This document shows, in pieces, positions 1 to 10,106 of a stretch of 28,819 nt of DNA (positions within the stretch are counted from its first letter, which is position 1; every line of letters begins with the position of its first letter). Below the pieces are notes generated by a model. That model was not told the DNA's origin. It was given only the letters and a program-made list of their open reading frames with translations, and ran no database searches. Location of the stretch: assembly GCA_003427395.1 (NCBI GenBank), contig BFEA01000217.1:1138785-1167603 (forward strand), read 5' to 3'. Made by a program: the position numbers and the translations under genes. The stretch is from Chara braunii. Lineage: Eukaryota > Streptophyta > Charophyceae > Charales > Characeae.

Positions 1-112
1 CAACAGTGGAAGTGGTTCTAGTGTAAGCCTGATCCAACAGTGGAAGTGGTTCTAGTGTAAGCCTGATCCAACAGTGGAAGTGGTTCTAGTGTAAGTCTGA
101 TCCTACAGTGGA
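1..112. repeat. 34-bp tandem repeat, about 3.3 copies
   Basis: Three head-to-tail 34-bp units at 1-34, 35-68 and 69-102, with a partial fourth to about 112. The units begin CAACAGTGGAAGTGG and end in GATC. Units 1 and 2 are identical; unit 3 differs by one C-to-T change, and the fourth starts with one change and then diverges. The array probably extends to the left of the window. No coding sense is apparent. Confidence 0.95.
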
Positions 113-289
113 AAGCACTGAATACATAAGTGACTGTTGACAAGGGCTACTGTACTTATTCAAAATGGACCGCACCTAGATAGGTGAAGACGTTGTTTTT
201 GCAAACGCTACTCTGCCCATTTTATAAAAAGAAAAACGAACAGGGTGCTGATGCTAAAAAACAAAAAAAAAACAGAAAAGAAGGATGGT

Positions 290-349
290 GATCCCAGGGC
301 ATACGTAAAAAAAAAAAGAAAAAAAAAAAAGAAAGATCCCAGGGCATAC
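290..349 (+). mobile_element. Orphan poly(A) insertion with 15-bp target duplication
   Basis: The 15-mer GATCCCAGGGCATAC occurs exactly at 290-304 and at 335-349. Between the copies lie 30 bases that are almost pure A (a leading GT, then A runs broken by G). This is the anatomy of a retrotransposon insertion reduced to its A-tail: target-site duplication, tail, target-site duplication. No element body is present. The alternative is slippage plus a chance duplication, which is unlikely for an exact 15-mer. Confidence 0.75.
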
Positions 350-429
350 ATACTCGCTGTAGGACTTTACGCCAGCTGAACCTGGGCCTGTATGTCACAG
401 AAACAGCCTGTTGTGAGTATTCCCGCATT

Positions 430-1605
430 GTGACCGTGGTTGGAGATTCCCACTCACTGATGCTCTCGTCACCGTTGCACAAGAGTGCGCTGTGGTCGGG
501 ATGGGCTTGTCCGGGAGTGCCTTACCCTGCCTGCAGGAAAGGTTGGGTGAAACACGGGGTCAGGAGGGTGGGGGATCTTTGGGACATGAATACAAGGGAC
601 TGGAAAAGCGCAGAAAGAATGCGTTCATGGTTGCGATACTGTCATTTCACTGAGGACGCACTTAACGATCTCATTGATAGTTTTCCTCTTCACTGGTACA
701 TCGCTCTCCGGAAGGGCCCTTGTTTGGTAGAAGGGGACTGGGTGGGTTTCCCCAATTCTGAAAATCAAGTTGGGTGGGTTCACTTGGTAGACCAAACACA
801 AGTGTTGATCGAAGTCTTCACCATTCAAAAGGAGGATCAACTACGAGGGAGTAGCCAACCTTTTATCTGGAAGGAAAAAAAGGAAGTATATCGTGTCAAA
901 GTTATTCTCGAATGTAAAGGATGGAGAGTCTATCGATCTAGGACCCCGATTGAGGATCTCCCCTTCGATCCCGAGGAGTGGCACTGGTCCTGGAATGATC
1001 CAAGAAACTCTGGAAATTCAGGTAGGGGAGGAAGGGCACGGGAAATAACACTTGCTGACTTAAAATCTAAGTCAGTATACCGAATGCTCAGACCTAAAAG
1101 TAGGCTGCGAGATATTGTAGAGGATAGATGGTATCGTCATCTCAACGTGGATCGCGGCTTGCTAAAACCCATAAGGTGGTTCGCGGACTATGGAAAGAGG
1201 CCGACAAAGATCTCCGCCTTACAATGGCAGATCGCACACCGGTGCTTACCAACTAATGATTGGCTAATAGATCACTCCCATCTGGAACAGCAGGGGCGAG
1301 CACTGCCGTGGTGTCAAAAATGCCTCCAAGGCTACCCCAGTAAAAAATGTGCCGAGACGATAGAGCACATCTTCCTCCAGTGTCCCACGGTTGTCCTACT
1401 GTGGAGGTGGTGGGACAAAATTTGACGACACATGATACCGGGTTCGACTTGGCCATGGGAATGGAGGGCTATACTTTTGGGACACTTCCCCCAGATCCAA
1501 GGGAATACATTCACAGAAAATACGTTCTGCCTGGGAAAGCGGGTTGTCCTATGGGTAATATGGTGGAGAAGATGTATCCTGGAAATAGAGGGAGCAGAGG
1601 TAGAA
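430..1605 (+). pseudogene. LINE ORF2 C-terminal fragment (zinc-binding region)
   Basis: One reading frame runs from at least 430 to about 1600, broken only by TGA at 1423-1425. It encodes the part of a LINE ORF2 downstream of the reverse transcriptase. Landmarks in order are a VGDLWD segment near 565-595, TPIEDLPFDPEEW near 940-980, LQWQIAHRCLP near 1220-1250, and a Cys/His cluster (CQKC, then EHIFLQC and LWRWWDKI) near 1310-1422. After the stop the same frame continues with a hydrophobic stretch ending WRRC near 1570. The same landmarks recur in the fragments at 24655 and 26845, which is my main evidence. The frame has no initiator ATG. The TGA could come from CGA by CpG decay. The right edge, about 1590-1640, abuts a minus-strand LINE. 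Endonuclease and RT are absent, so it cannot be active. Confidence 0.85.
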
Positions 1606-2459
1606 GAGGGGGAAACCACGGAGTTTGCAGACGTTGTTGTAGGGCTTCCATCTGTAAGTGTCTTTCCGACTGTGAGTGCTGATTTGCGTCAGACTGGTTC
1701 TGTTGGTCCTGTTGGTCCAATTGTTGAAGTTGTTGGTGGATGTCCATTTCCCGCTGATGGCTCCTGGCTGCTAGTTGTTTAGAGTATTCCTGACATTTCT
1801 TTCCCAGATAGTAAAGCCCATTATTAAACCAGTATATTTCCTGTGGAATGTGTTCTTTTTGTGCATGCCAAAATGTCCAACAATGTTGAATATAGCCCCG
1901 GAATGTCTCATACCGTAGGATCGATACATGGAGTTTATAGAACCCGGGTCCTTGATCGAGTTTCTTTCGGAATGATAAAGTTACCGTGCACATTTTGTGA
2001 TCGAGCCCCGGATATGGGCTGGCCGGTAGTATTGCTGCTAGCTGCAGTGTCCCCGCCAGATCTTCCGAAAGCAAAATTAGGTCGATTCTAGATCGCGATT
2101 GACCTTCAGTCCTGGTTTTGCGTAGACACGAGAAGAACCGCGTGTCTGGGTTGAGTCTCTGGAAGGAGTCGAAAAATTTTAGTGAGAGACTCAAGTCTCT
2201 AATTATCCGCTCGTCCTCCTCCACGTAAACTGGGGCGGGGGAAGGTACCCTCCATCTGTCCATCCAACGATCCGGGGCCGCATTGTAATCCCCTGCTATG
2301 ATGACCGGAACACCGTCCGAGATCTGTGTTTTGATTTCCTTAAAGAATGTTTTTCTCTCGCTTACACTGTTAGGGGCATAAAAACACAAAATGCATACAA
2401 TCTCTAGCTCTAGTGTAACCAGAACAAACACCCATTTGCCTCCTTCGTGGTCTACCCAG

Positions 2460-2494
2460 TGGAGGTAAGCGGACTCGAACCGCTGACATCCGCC
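2460..2494 (-). pseudogene. trnA-UGC: tRNA-Ala(UGC) 3' exon, plastid type
   Basis: The 35-nt minus-strand segment begins GGCGGATGTC and carries a complete T-arm (AGCGG, loop TTCGAGT, CCGCT) and an acceptor strand TACCTCC with discriminator A at 2460. The 5' half of the tRNA and most of its intron are missing, so no tRNA can be made. The insert ends at the mature tRNA 3' end, within the ambiguity of the flanking repeat. Confidence 0.78.
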
Positions 2495-2607
2495 ACGGGG
2501 TAAGCAACTACCTCAGTAATTCCTCTCTTCGATTTTACCTAGGAATTAGCAGATTAGCAATTACTTTCCCCCCAACGTAGCATACAACTTTCATCGTACT
2601 ACGCTCT
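2462..2607 (-). mobile_element. Plastid DNA insert: trnA(UGC) intron end plus 3' exon
   Basis: On the minus strand the insert starts with a 34-nt hairpin at 2606-2573 (GAGCGTAG paired with CTACGTTG, only the outermost pair mismatched). It matches, from memory, domain V of the group II intron in plastid trnA(UGC). A domain VI-like stem follows (AATTCCT / AGGAATT), then the tRNA 3' half. The 7-mer CACTGGG (minus strand) stands at both ends, at 2608-2614 and 2455-2461. Removing the insert and one copy rejoins the endonuclease frame as VHW-VDHEGG. The piece must therefore have entered an existing LINE. Identity rests on recalled plastid rrn-operon sequence, not on a search. Confidence 0.8.
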
Positions 2608-2966
2608 CCCAGTGTACCGGGTCTGCGTGGGAGTCCGGGGGGACCCAAATGGCCACTCCCGCACTCCCTGGCCTCGGGGCGTGAGCTCTGAATGCTGTAT
2701 ACGGCCAGATCATTTTGTGAATACGATTATGCTCCGGGGAGTCCATCAGGTGCGTTTCCTGAATACATACAACGTCCGGCCAGTCCCTTCCCCCCACCCT
2801 TCTCATCAGATCCCATATTGCGTCTTTTTTTTCCTGCTTACACGAGAAGAGGCCATTTATATTCAAAGACCGCAGATCAAGATCCGCCGCTCTTCAGCAT
2901 TGATTCCAGACCCGGTCCTTTCCATATACCGCCTTGACTAGGTCCATTTACGTGTTCGTTGGTGTT

Positions 2967-5900
2967 TCATAGTCTGGTCCATGACAGTTGTTCCAGATCC
3001 CAGTCCGCGGCTCCCCCTTGGGGGCCCAGCCTGAGAAGGGCGCATAGGCACCTCTGGACGTCCTGTTCTGTCCAACGCTCACTGGGTCTAATCCTGACCA
3101 TCTGCATATCTAACAGTTGGGAGTGGGAGTACCATCTCAGGCCCGCCTCCTTAGCCGGGTCATATCGGATGTACGCATCCCCTTGCGAGATCCTGTCAGG
3201 CTCACTAGTCACAAAGGTTGTAGCTTGTGCCCCAGGGGGCATAAATTCTGCTATATATGTAGCTATCTATATTCGTAGGATCCCAGCTGCCGCCTCCGAA
3301 CGACAATGTTGCGACTCTGCCCAGAAGGAGGACCAGCCTTGCAATGTAACCCCTTTTATTTTACCGTTTTCTACAGTTGTGAGGCCGATCTCCCATTTCC
3401 CATTCTTCTTCCGTACCGGGATCAGCATCATCGCCTCTTGCGATAGAGGCCCCATGTCCTGGCCCATCTCAATCAAGTGTCTCAATTTCCTTCTTCTTAC
3501 CCGGTCCAGTGGTGAATCCTCGTCCGGGTCCGGGGGTGCCAGGTCTAGCGGTGGGGCCGGTGGCTGCAGGACCGACGGGGTTTGTATCACCCCTTTCTGT
3601 TTACCTCCCGTTGCAGTTTGCGTCCCCCCTTGTCCCGCCTCCTCTACTGCAGTCTGCGTCCCCCCATATCCCACCTCCTCTGCCGCAGCTAAGTGTGGCG
3701 GTTGGAACCTTGCCAATACTATAGAGACTACTCTGTGCCACGCTTCGGTCCGCTTAACTTCGGGTTGCAGACCCTTTTCCAGGATATTCCTAAGCGAGGC
3801 ACTCATATCCAACATGGGGAATAACTCCAGGTACGTTTTGTCCCAGAAGTCCTCTGTAAGCGGACCATATTTTGCCTTCAAGTTGGTCATCAGCCAGTCT
3901 GCAATATCCACCAACTTTTGTTCTGTGGGGAGGTGCGGTGGCGGGGTCCCATCCTCTTCATCCCCGTCAGCGGGTAACCCCTCTGGTACTGCGGGGGCAT
4001 TCTCCGATAGCGGGTCGAGCTCCATGGGTTCAGAGTCAAAAGTTGCCTGAAAGGGGTCTATCTCCGTCATCTGATTTTGTCTTTGGGCCCCTTCATCCGA
4101 TGGTTCCACCTTTTCTTCTGATTTTTTACCTTCAACAACGACCTTCATTGCTTCCCCTTCCGTCTGTTCTCCCGTCACTCTCCCCCCGAGATCTGAGCCC
4201 AACTGCTCAATACTATTGTTCATCACCTCAACCTGCATTGCCTTATTTTCCTCCCCCTGCCGCCTCACCCTATCTTCTGCCTTTTGTTGCCCCACCCTCT
4301 CTCCTTCGTTCTTGCCAGTCTGTTGCGGGGGAGGGCTGCTGCTGTTTTCGTCCTTCCCATCCTCCCCCTCCGAGATGTATGATTCTGCAGTCGGGCCAAG
4401 GGCCGCCCGAGGGATTATTTTGTTTTGTCATTTTCCTTTCCCTTTTCCTTTTTCTTTATCCTTAGCTGATTTTTCCGGTTGCGGCCCATGATTTGCATGC
4501 TGCTTTTGGACCCAGATCCCTCTCCCTCCCTTCTTTCCCGCACTCTTCCAGCCTGCCTCTTCCGGGCTATCTTTTCCAGGGTTCATCAGTGTCTCGTGTA
4601 CCTTTTCTTCCACTGAGGCTGGAGGGACCCATGCATCCGGGGGGCGTGACTCCCATTCTGGCTCCCCGACCTTTTCCCATATCCATCCCTCTGGGGGTGC
4701 CTTCCTTTGCATGGTCTTCCGCGAAGACCCAACCTTCGTGTCCCGGGTCCACAGTTCACCAGTGAGTCACCTTGATCGGGTCTCTTAGTAGCCTCCCTGT
4801 CGTTCACGCCCTTTTCTGTGGGTGCAGCGGGTAGTTATATTTTGTGCTCAGGTGACCATACGCTCTACACTTGTGGCACCACGGTCGCATTTTATGTGCC
4901 GTGTGGATCATATACTCCTTTCCCCCAACCTGATATGGGATCACGTTATCGAGGGAGAAAGGTTGGCCCTGGGGAAAATTTAGGGCAAGCATCAGGTAAT
5001 CATCCCTCTTAGCCACGTAGGAGGGGAGGGGGTCGATGAAAGCAACAATATCGTACAATAGACCAAAATCATACACAAAGGCGCTTAGATTTCTACCGGG
5101 ATATTGCGGAATTCGACCCAGTGAAAATCCTGCATCAATTGTGTCCTTCTCTCCTCTGGCCCTAACCTGCGTTGTGGTACCCACGGGTAGATCCGCACCT
5201 CCGACCGCTCGCATCGGAGGCGCTACCAGCCGTCGATTACTTTGTTGTCTGCTTCATACATGGACAAGACAGTGAACAAAGTGTTTGTAACTGGTTGTAT
5301 CAAAAATTGATCCCGGGCCAGAGCTGTTTTTCAGGATTTCGAGCCGGCGGCCAATCCATTTGACCTTGTCGTTGACTGACTTGAAGGCCGCGTCATCATG
5401 GAATACCCAGTTGTTTGCATGTTTTGAGTAGATCTCATCCCTGCCGGCTATTCCATCATTTGGATATGCCTTCACCATAACTTGTTTTCCCCCTTCGGTC
5501 ACCACTCTCGTTTCTGACGGGAGCAAGAGCTTAGGCATGAAAAAGGCTTGTGCCGGCGGCGATCCGTCCAGGGGGATCTCAAGCTTCCCGGTCCGTGGCC
5601 CGCTCTGGCCCCTTTGAATAGTGAGGGTTTGGCCATGAGGGGGGTTCTTGAGCTTGTCCGCCCAGGTGAGTTCTTCCTGGTGATTACTTAGCGCCTGGGC
5701 GGATGTGTTTCCGGTGCCCCCCCATCAAGGCATTCCTTTGTTGTTCCTTCTCCTTCTCGGCTAACGGGTTTCCGGTACCCAACAAAACAACCCCTTGGCG
5801 TTCTTTCTCCCTCTCCTCCTCTGTCAAGACCCCCATATCTTCCTGATGTTGTATTATCTTCCCCCCCATCTTTCCATCCTGCAAGGTCGGAGGGGGGTCT

Positions 5901-6040
5901 GCAGTCTTCGGGGTCTGGTTTTGTTGGGACCATTTCGTCTGTCTGAGGTGTTGGTCCGTCAATTGCCGCATCACCCCACTGTAGAACAGCATGGAGTCCA
6001 GTCGTTTGTATGCCCGTTGTTTCCTATTCATCCTCCTCAT
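2967..6040 (-). pseudogene. LINE ORF1 (gag-like, zinc knuckle), frameshifted
   Basis: The reading opens at ATG 6040 (MRRMNRKQRAYKRL). It shifts frame at a seven-base C run near 5717, then reads ELTWADKLKN at about 5670, resembling the start of plant LINE ORF1 nucleic-acid-binding (DUF4283-like) domains. Around 5105-5270 a third frame fits better (RSEVRIYPWVPQ, FHWVEFRNIPVEI), so two further shifts are likely. The domain continues with YVAKRDDYLMLALNFPQGQP and a zinc knuckle, CHKCRAYGH, near 4840-4880, whose final Cys is Tyr. Between 4740 and 2967 one frame runs through with only two stops (4428-4430, 3267-3269). It is rich in Glu, Pro, Gln and Thr and contains EAWHRVVSIVLARFQ. In this family ORF1 coats the element RNA. 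The endonuclease follows on the same strand. At about 1,000 codons it is longer than I expect, so the distal part may be a separate ORF. Confidence 0.75.
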
Positions 6041-6368
6041 GGCGATGAGATAAATGGTTCTTTAGTTTTAATTGTTTTAACGTTTAACGTAATGCTTCGT
6101 TTACCAGCAGTCAGCTGCTTTTTTGTTGTATCCGCTTTTTCTTTTATTTGTTCTATGGTTTCAAATTTCAATTGGATTTTGTTTTCCACTTCCTTTTGCC
6201 TAATTGCTTCGTTTACCGTCGCTTGTCCTATTATCTTTAGTTTTACGTGTTTTATCTTTTTTCTTTTCCTTTGTTTATTCCTTGAATCGATATTCAGGGG
6301 CTGGCGAGGGCGTTCTCGTCCTGTTTCGCTGCCGAGTTTCCAAATTCCTTTTGTCACTCGTTGTCGTA
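6041..6368 (-). other. Presumed LINE 5' leader with a charged open frame lacking ATG
   Basis: An open frame of about 112 codons, rich in Lys, Arg and Glu, ends in TGA at 6037-6039, overlapping the ORF1 ATG at 6038-6040 (ATGA). No ATG lies inside it. It could be leader, a small upstream ORF, or the frameshifted N-terminus of ORF1. The overlap would suit reinitiation, but with no start codon I do not call it a gene. Confidence 0.35.
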
Positions 6369-6394
6369 CCAAATACCCTTACAAGGGTATTTGG
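6369..6394. repeat. Perfect 12-bp inverted repeat with 2-base spacer
   Basis: CCAAATACCCTT at 6369-6380 is followed by AC and by its exact complement AAGGGTATTTGG at 6383-6394. It sits at the edge between the AT-rich ORF1 leader and the GC-rich block upstream of it. It could form a cruciform or an RNA hairpin in the LINE leader. Function unknown. Confidence 0.9.
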
Positions 6395-7639
6395 CGTGTT
6401 TTTTGCAAGTCGCGCAAGTGCAGTGTCGCCCCCCTGACGACGTGCGCGTGAGCGAAAGCATAGGTTTTGGTCAGGGTGAGAGGCGCGCGTGGCGGCGTGG
6501 CGGCACGGGTTATTGACGATTAGGCGCAACTGTGCGCGGCCTAGGCGTGCGAGGCGTCACGGGCCAGCGGGACACACGACGTTTGTTGGTATTTTATACT
6601 GAATAATTGTTGTATCAAGTTTTTGTAAGCTCCAGCGTCTGGCATAATCCGGACGTGACGCCGGACTCAATAGGCACTGCGGTAGTCGAGGATCTTGAGC
6701 AGGCGCCTCCTTTGGCGGGGCCCGGTGGGGTTTCCGCGGGTCGAGATGGTGACAAAGTTCCTCTATCCGGCCTACCGTGAGAGGTAGGGCCAAGGAGCCC
6801 GATGGGCATGCGGGTCGGCGGGTGACTAGCCCCCGAGCCGGGAGGAATTCGGGTAGTCGGGTTTTTTGCAGGGGCGTCGTTCGTTCCCCACAGCCTGCGG
6901 CGGAGACACTGGGTGAGAGTATGCCCGCGGGACTCCCGTCCACCTCGGGCTTCAAAGCCCGCATTTGAATTGTTGTTGTTGCCGCTGAGGGGCATACAGG
7001 ACCCGGTCCACCAGGATCGCACCCAGGCTTGCAGTGGGGCGAGCCCTTGATCCCGCGCCCAGCTATTGTGGAGAGAGTTTGGCCGCTGGGGACCCGAGGG
7101 GGCGGTAGCGGCAGCCTGTCGAATGAGGTCGAACGCATGGATGAGAGGGGGAGGGGGTATCGGACTAAGGAGAGCCGTCGGGGGCAGCCGCGAAAGCAAG
7201 GGAAGGCCGAACGCAGCGGGGGAGGCAAGGCCGAACCACCTAGTAGCGGGCTTCCCCTTTGCGTTCGGGGCGGCGTCGAGCGGTCGGTGAGACTCGCCAC
7301 ACAGTCAGGCGGTCGGGCACTACGAGTGGGAGAGAGGGCCGACTGCAGATGAGAAATGAGCCAGCCGGGGAAAAACTTCGAGCGGAGCGGTCTTTGTACC
7401 AGTACCGCATCGGTAGCGGGCGGTAAGGCAGAAGACGCTAGCGAGGTGAGGGGACGAAACGGGACAGGGCCCTGCGGCAGATGCATGCAGCGGTAGAGGG
7501 CAGCGGAGGCAAGCAGCTCGGTGGTAGTAAGTGGCGGAGGCAGGCCGAGCGGAGGAAGACGGGCGCAGTGCTGTGCGGATGAATCGGGACGGGATGTGCG
7601 TCGGGGACGGAGGAAGTTGGAGATGGTGGGAGACGAAGG
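6395..7639. other. GC-rich block upstream of LINE ORF1, probable 5' UTR/promoter
   Basis: This block is strongly GC- and CpG-rich, unlike its neighbours, and purine-rich on the plus strand. Long open frames on both strands (for example minus 7663-6557) are Pro, Ser, Arg and Leu rich with no recognisable domain, as expected from composition alone. Short GGCCGA-type motifs recur near 7200-7560. Its place directly upstream of ORF1 suggests the LINE 5' UTR, but no transcription start can be read from sequence. Confidence 0.4.
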
Positions 7640-8290
7640 CGGAGAGAGGGAAAAGGAGACCATAGCCCCCCCGTTCCTTGATGGAATCGGGCGGGGGAAG
7701 GGGCGAGTTTGGGGTTTTTACCCCGGGCGACCATAGTGGTAGTGTTAGAATTAACAATAGATTAGTAGAGAGGCGGGTTAGTGGAAAGGTCCGTGCGCCG
7801 GGCTATGGCGGACAGCGGGAGTGGTAAGGAAGAAAAGGGGATAACTCCCCCGTTTCTTGACGAAAACGGGTGGAGGAAGATGCAATTTCGGGGTCTTGGG
7901 GCGGCGCCGACGTGATGGCGGAAAAGGGGATAACTCCCCCGTTTCTTGACGAAAACGGGTGGAGGAAGATGCAATTTCGGGGTCTTGGGGCGGCGCCGAC
8001 GTGATGGCGGAGTTAGATTTCGCAATAGGTTAGTAGATTAGAAGTTACTAGAGAGTAAGGCTCTTATACACATCTAGATGTGTATAAGAGACAGTAACTC
8101 CCCCGTTTCTTGACGAAAACGGGTGGAGGAAGATGCAATTTCGGGGTCTTGGGGCGGCGCCGACGTGATGGCGGAGTTAGATTTCGCAATAGGTTAGTAG
8201 ATTAGAAGTTACTAGAGAGTAAGGCTGCGGGGGAATAGTTAGTTTTTGTAAAATTTGGAAAAGGGGGATGAATTTCCCCGTTTCTGACGA
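7640..8290 (-). repeat. Degenerate tandem monomers upstream of LINE ORF1
   Basis: Two identical 89-bp units stand at 7832-7920 and from 7921. Each contains AACTCCCCCGTTTCTTGACG and GGCGGCGCCGACGTGATGGC. A diverged relative is visible at 7650-7780 (CCCCCGTTCCTTGATGG, then a related AATAGATTAGTAGAG stretch) and a shorter one near 8255-8290. A 132-bp copy at 8095-8226 is identical to 7931-8062 and follows an adapter, so it is probably not real. Tandem monomers upstream of ORF1 recall promoter monomers of some LINE families, but that role is inference. Confidence 0.75.
8061..8094. other. Tn5/Nextera mate-pair junction adapter (artefact)
   Basis: CTCTTATACACATCT at 8061-8075 joins its complement AGATGTGTATAAGAGACAG at 8076-8094. 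This is the pair of Tn5 mosaic ends left at the circularisation junction of mate-pair libraries, missing only the first four bases of the left half. The 132 bases before it (7931-8062) and after it (8095-8226) are identical, as expected if an untrimmed read was built into the assembly. Confidence 0.97.
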
Positions 8291-10106
8291 ATAACTCGTT
8301 TTTATTTTCTTTTAATTTTGTTTTTCTTTCCTTTGCTTCTTATTCGTCTGTTTCCTTGGTATATTTAGTCGAGTAGTGGAGGGGGACCCACTGCCGTATA
8401 CGTTTTCGCCATTTAGTACTGGCCGCCACCACCGCACTTACCTCTGTTTCTCTTTCCCCCCTTCGACTGCGTTGGTGGCCTAGCGGACCGTGGAGGCCGC
8501 CTCAGTCTGCTTGCTTGAGCAGTTCGTTGTAGATGCCCTCCTCCGGGCAATAACCGGATTTGCTCAGGTGTTCCCCTACTTCACTGAGACTGGGTGTTTG
8601 TGTTGGTGTCAGTGGTAGACCGGGCGGTGAGTAGGTGGCCGCCTCCCATGTGTTAGTGCATCTTCCCGGGTCTCAGCGGAAGATTCATTCACAGGTATGG
8701 ATGGGTGAGAAAGCAGGGTGGAGGACAGGTAACGGAGTGGGGGGTTTACCTGGCGATGATCAGTGAATACATTTCGGGTAGCCAGAGCCCGCAGACTGGT
8801 TAGAAGGTCTCTCTCCACTTCCCCTTCAGAGCAGCAGTAGGCCTGTGTGTTTCCTGTTGTGAGTCAGCTGAGCCTTTTCAACACACCGTGTTCTGTTGTG
8901 TGGTGGCGGTGCACTTACTGTGTATTTTTGTGGAGTCGATGTGGGTACTGCTGGGCATTGCGGGCCGCGCCGTATTCTGCTGTATGTTGCACGTACAAGG
9001 CTGTTATACGGTGCTAGGAGCCTGTGAACCTGGCCAGAAAGACAGCCAGTTACATGGGAAGTCGAGGCTGTGAGGTAGAGACTTACCCGCTAGTCAATGC
9101 ATAGTCCCTAGTGGAGAAGTCTGCGGAAGTGTCGCCCGGTGATAATATGGCATCTGGAGGGAAGCCTAGGAAGCCTTGAGTATATGCCTGTCTACCCGTG
9201 GTCCACCAGTGTCCTGGAGCTCGCAGCACGGTCTGTTGTGCTTATGCAGTACGGTGGCACGCGTTGTTGGGCTTACCATGGCTAAGAGCTGGGTATTAAT
9301 AAGTGTAGTGACAGTGGTGCCTAGGTCCAACGTTGTGAGGCCTCGCGATACCTAGGCTCAGGCATATGCTTCTTATACACGCAATGGCTGGTTAGTGTTG
9401 TGTTTCTGAATTGGGTTCGGAAAAAAGCACGAGGGTGTGCTTTGTCTAAACACAGTCTGTTGAGCGGAGTGACTGCTGATTGGGAAAGGCGGGAACGTGT
9501 CGGCTTGAGTAGTGATCAGATTTCGCAGAGGGGTGTGGCCGCAACTTAGGAGGCCGTCAGAGGGCCAACGCTTGACAGTCGGGCTTCAGTTCGGTCAAGC
9601 TGCAGCAATTTGGCCATCATTGCGGGGCCCTCAGGCGAGTGAAGACAACAAGGCCCTCTCCCGCGAGTCTGAGTGCACCTCTCTTGGATCTGAGAGTCTC
9701 AAATGCTTCTCCTTCTACCCCTCTTACTCTAAGTCTAGTCCCCTGGTTCTGAGAGGAAGGCGGCAGGCGGGATTGCAACCCGTAATCCGCGCCAAGGCCT
9801 CTGTGGGAGGCTCGCCCCACCGATTGCGGGAGCCCTGCCGGAACTCAGAGGTAACCTTTGCTTCTCCTTGTAAACCCAGTATAACCCCTATCTACACTCC
9901 TCCCTATGTATTGGTTGACTATGCTGAGTACAACCTCTACTTTGACTTTTTGGGATTGACTTTCAGGACACAAATCAGACTGACTAAAAGAATGTTTGTA
10001 TAATGGCAGTTTCAGTTTCTTGTTTGTCTGAAAGCAGATTGTCANAAGGGGCTGCATCAGGGGGAAGGTTGGGAGGAAGGCGGTTTTGCTTGCGATTGAA
10101 CGGGTC
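8291..10106. other. No supported gene
   Basis: An AT-rich patch (8291-8370) is followed by moderately GC-rich unique sequence. The longest plus-strand frame (9512-10003) is Ser/Arg/Leu rich without a domain. One ambiguous base is at 10045. I see no RNA gene or element boundary here; part could be flanking DNA or further LINE 5' region. Confidence 0.5.

Larger units (their letters stand above)
1606..2882 (-). pseudogene. LINE ORF2 endonuclease (APE-type), split by a plastid insert
   Basis: Read on the minus strand, this is the N-terminal endonuclease of a LINE ORF2. The part before the insert has LRSLNINGL (core Asn), CIQETHL (metal-binding Glu) and GSAGVAIW. After the insert come CFYAPN, IIAGDYNAAPD (Asp and Asn), SRIDLILLS (Asp) and LDHKMCTV (Asp-His). 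All the usual catalytic positions of the exonuclease-endonuclease-phosphatase fold are therefore present. In this family the domain nicks the target DNA to start reverse transcription. A Gln-rich linker follows and ends near 1620, where homology stops at a plus-strand LINE fragment; no RT follows. The frame before and after 2455-2614 is the same, and removing 153 bases restores a continuous reading. The upstream stop leaves the true start unclear; no ATG precedes the first motif. Confidence 0.88.

Noticed and set aside
1580-2882. Twin-priming 5' inversion of one LINE
   Set aside because: Twin priming puts the inverted 5' piece before the 3' piece with their internal ends joined. Here the plus-strand C-terminus comes first and both 3' sides face each other.
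2959-4050. A 363-codon plus-strand frame opposite LINE ORF1
   Set aside because: It is antisense to the minus-strand ORF1 frame, which has better protein character and family context.
6557-7663. A 368-codon minus-strand open frame as a gene
   Set aside because: Residue content is Pro/Ser/Arg/Leu as GC-rich DNA gives by chance, several other frames are also open, and no domain is seen.
9748-9815. tRNA-like T-arm on the minus strand (GGGTTGCAATCCCG)
   Set aside because: No matching D-arm, anticodon arm or acceptor pairing could be built around it.
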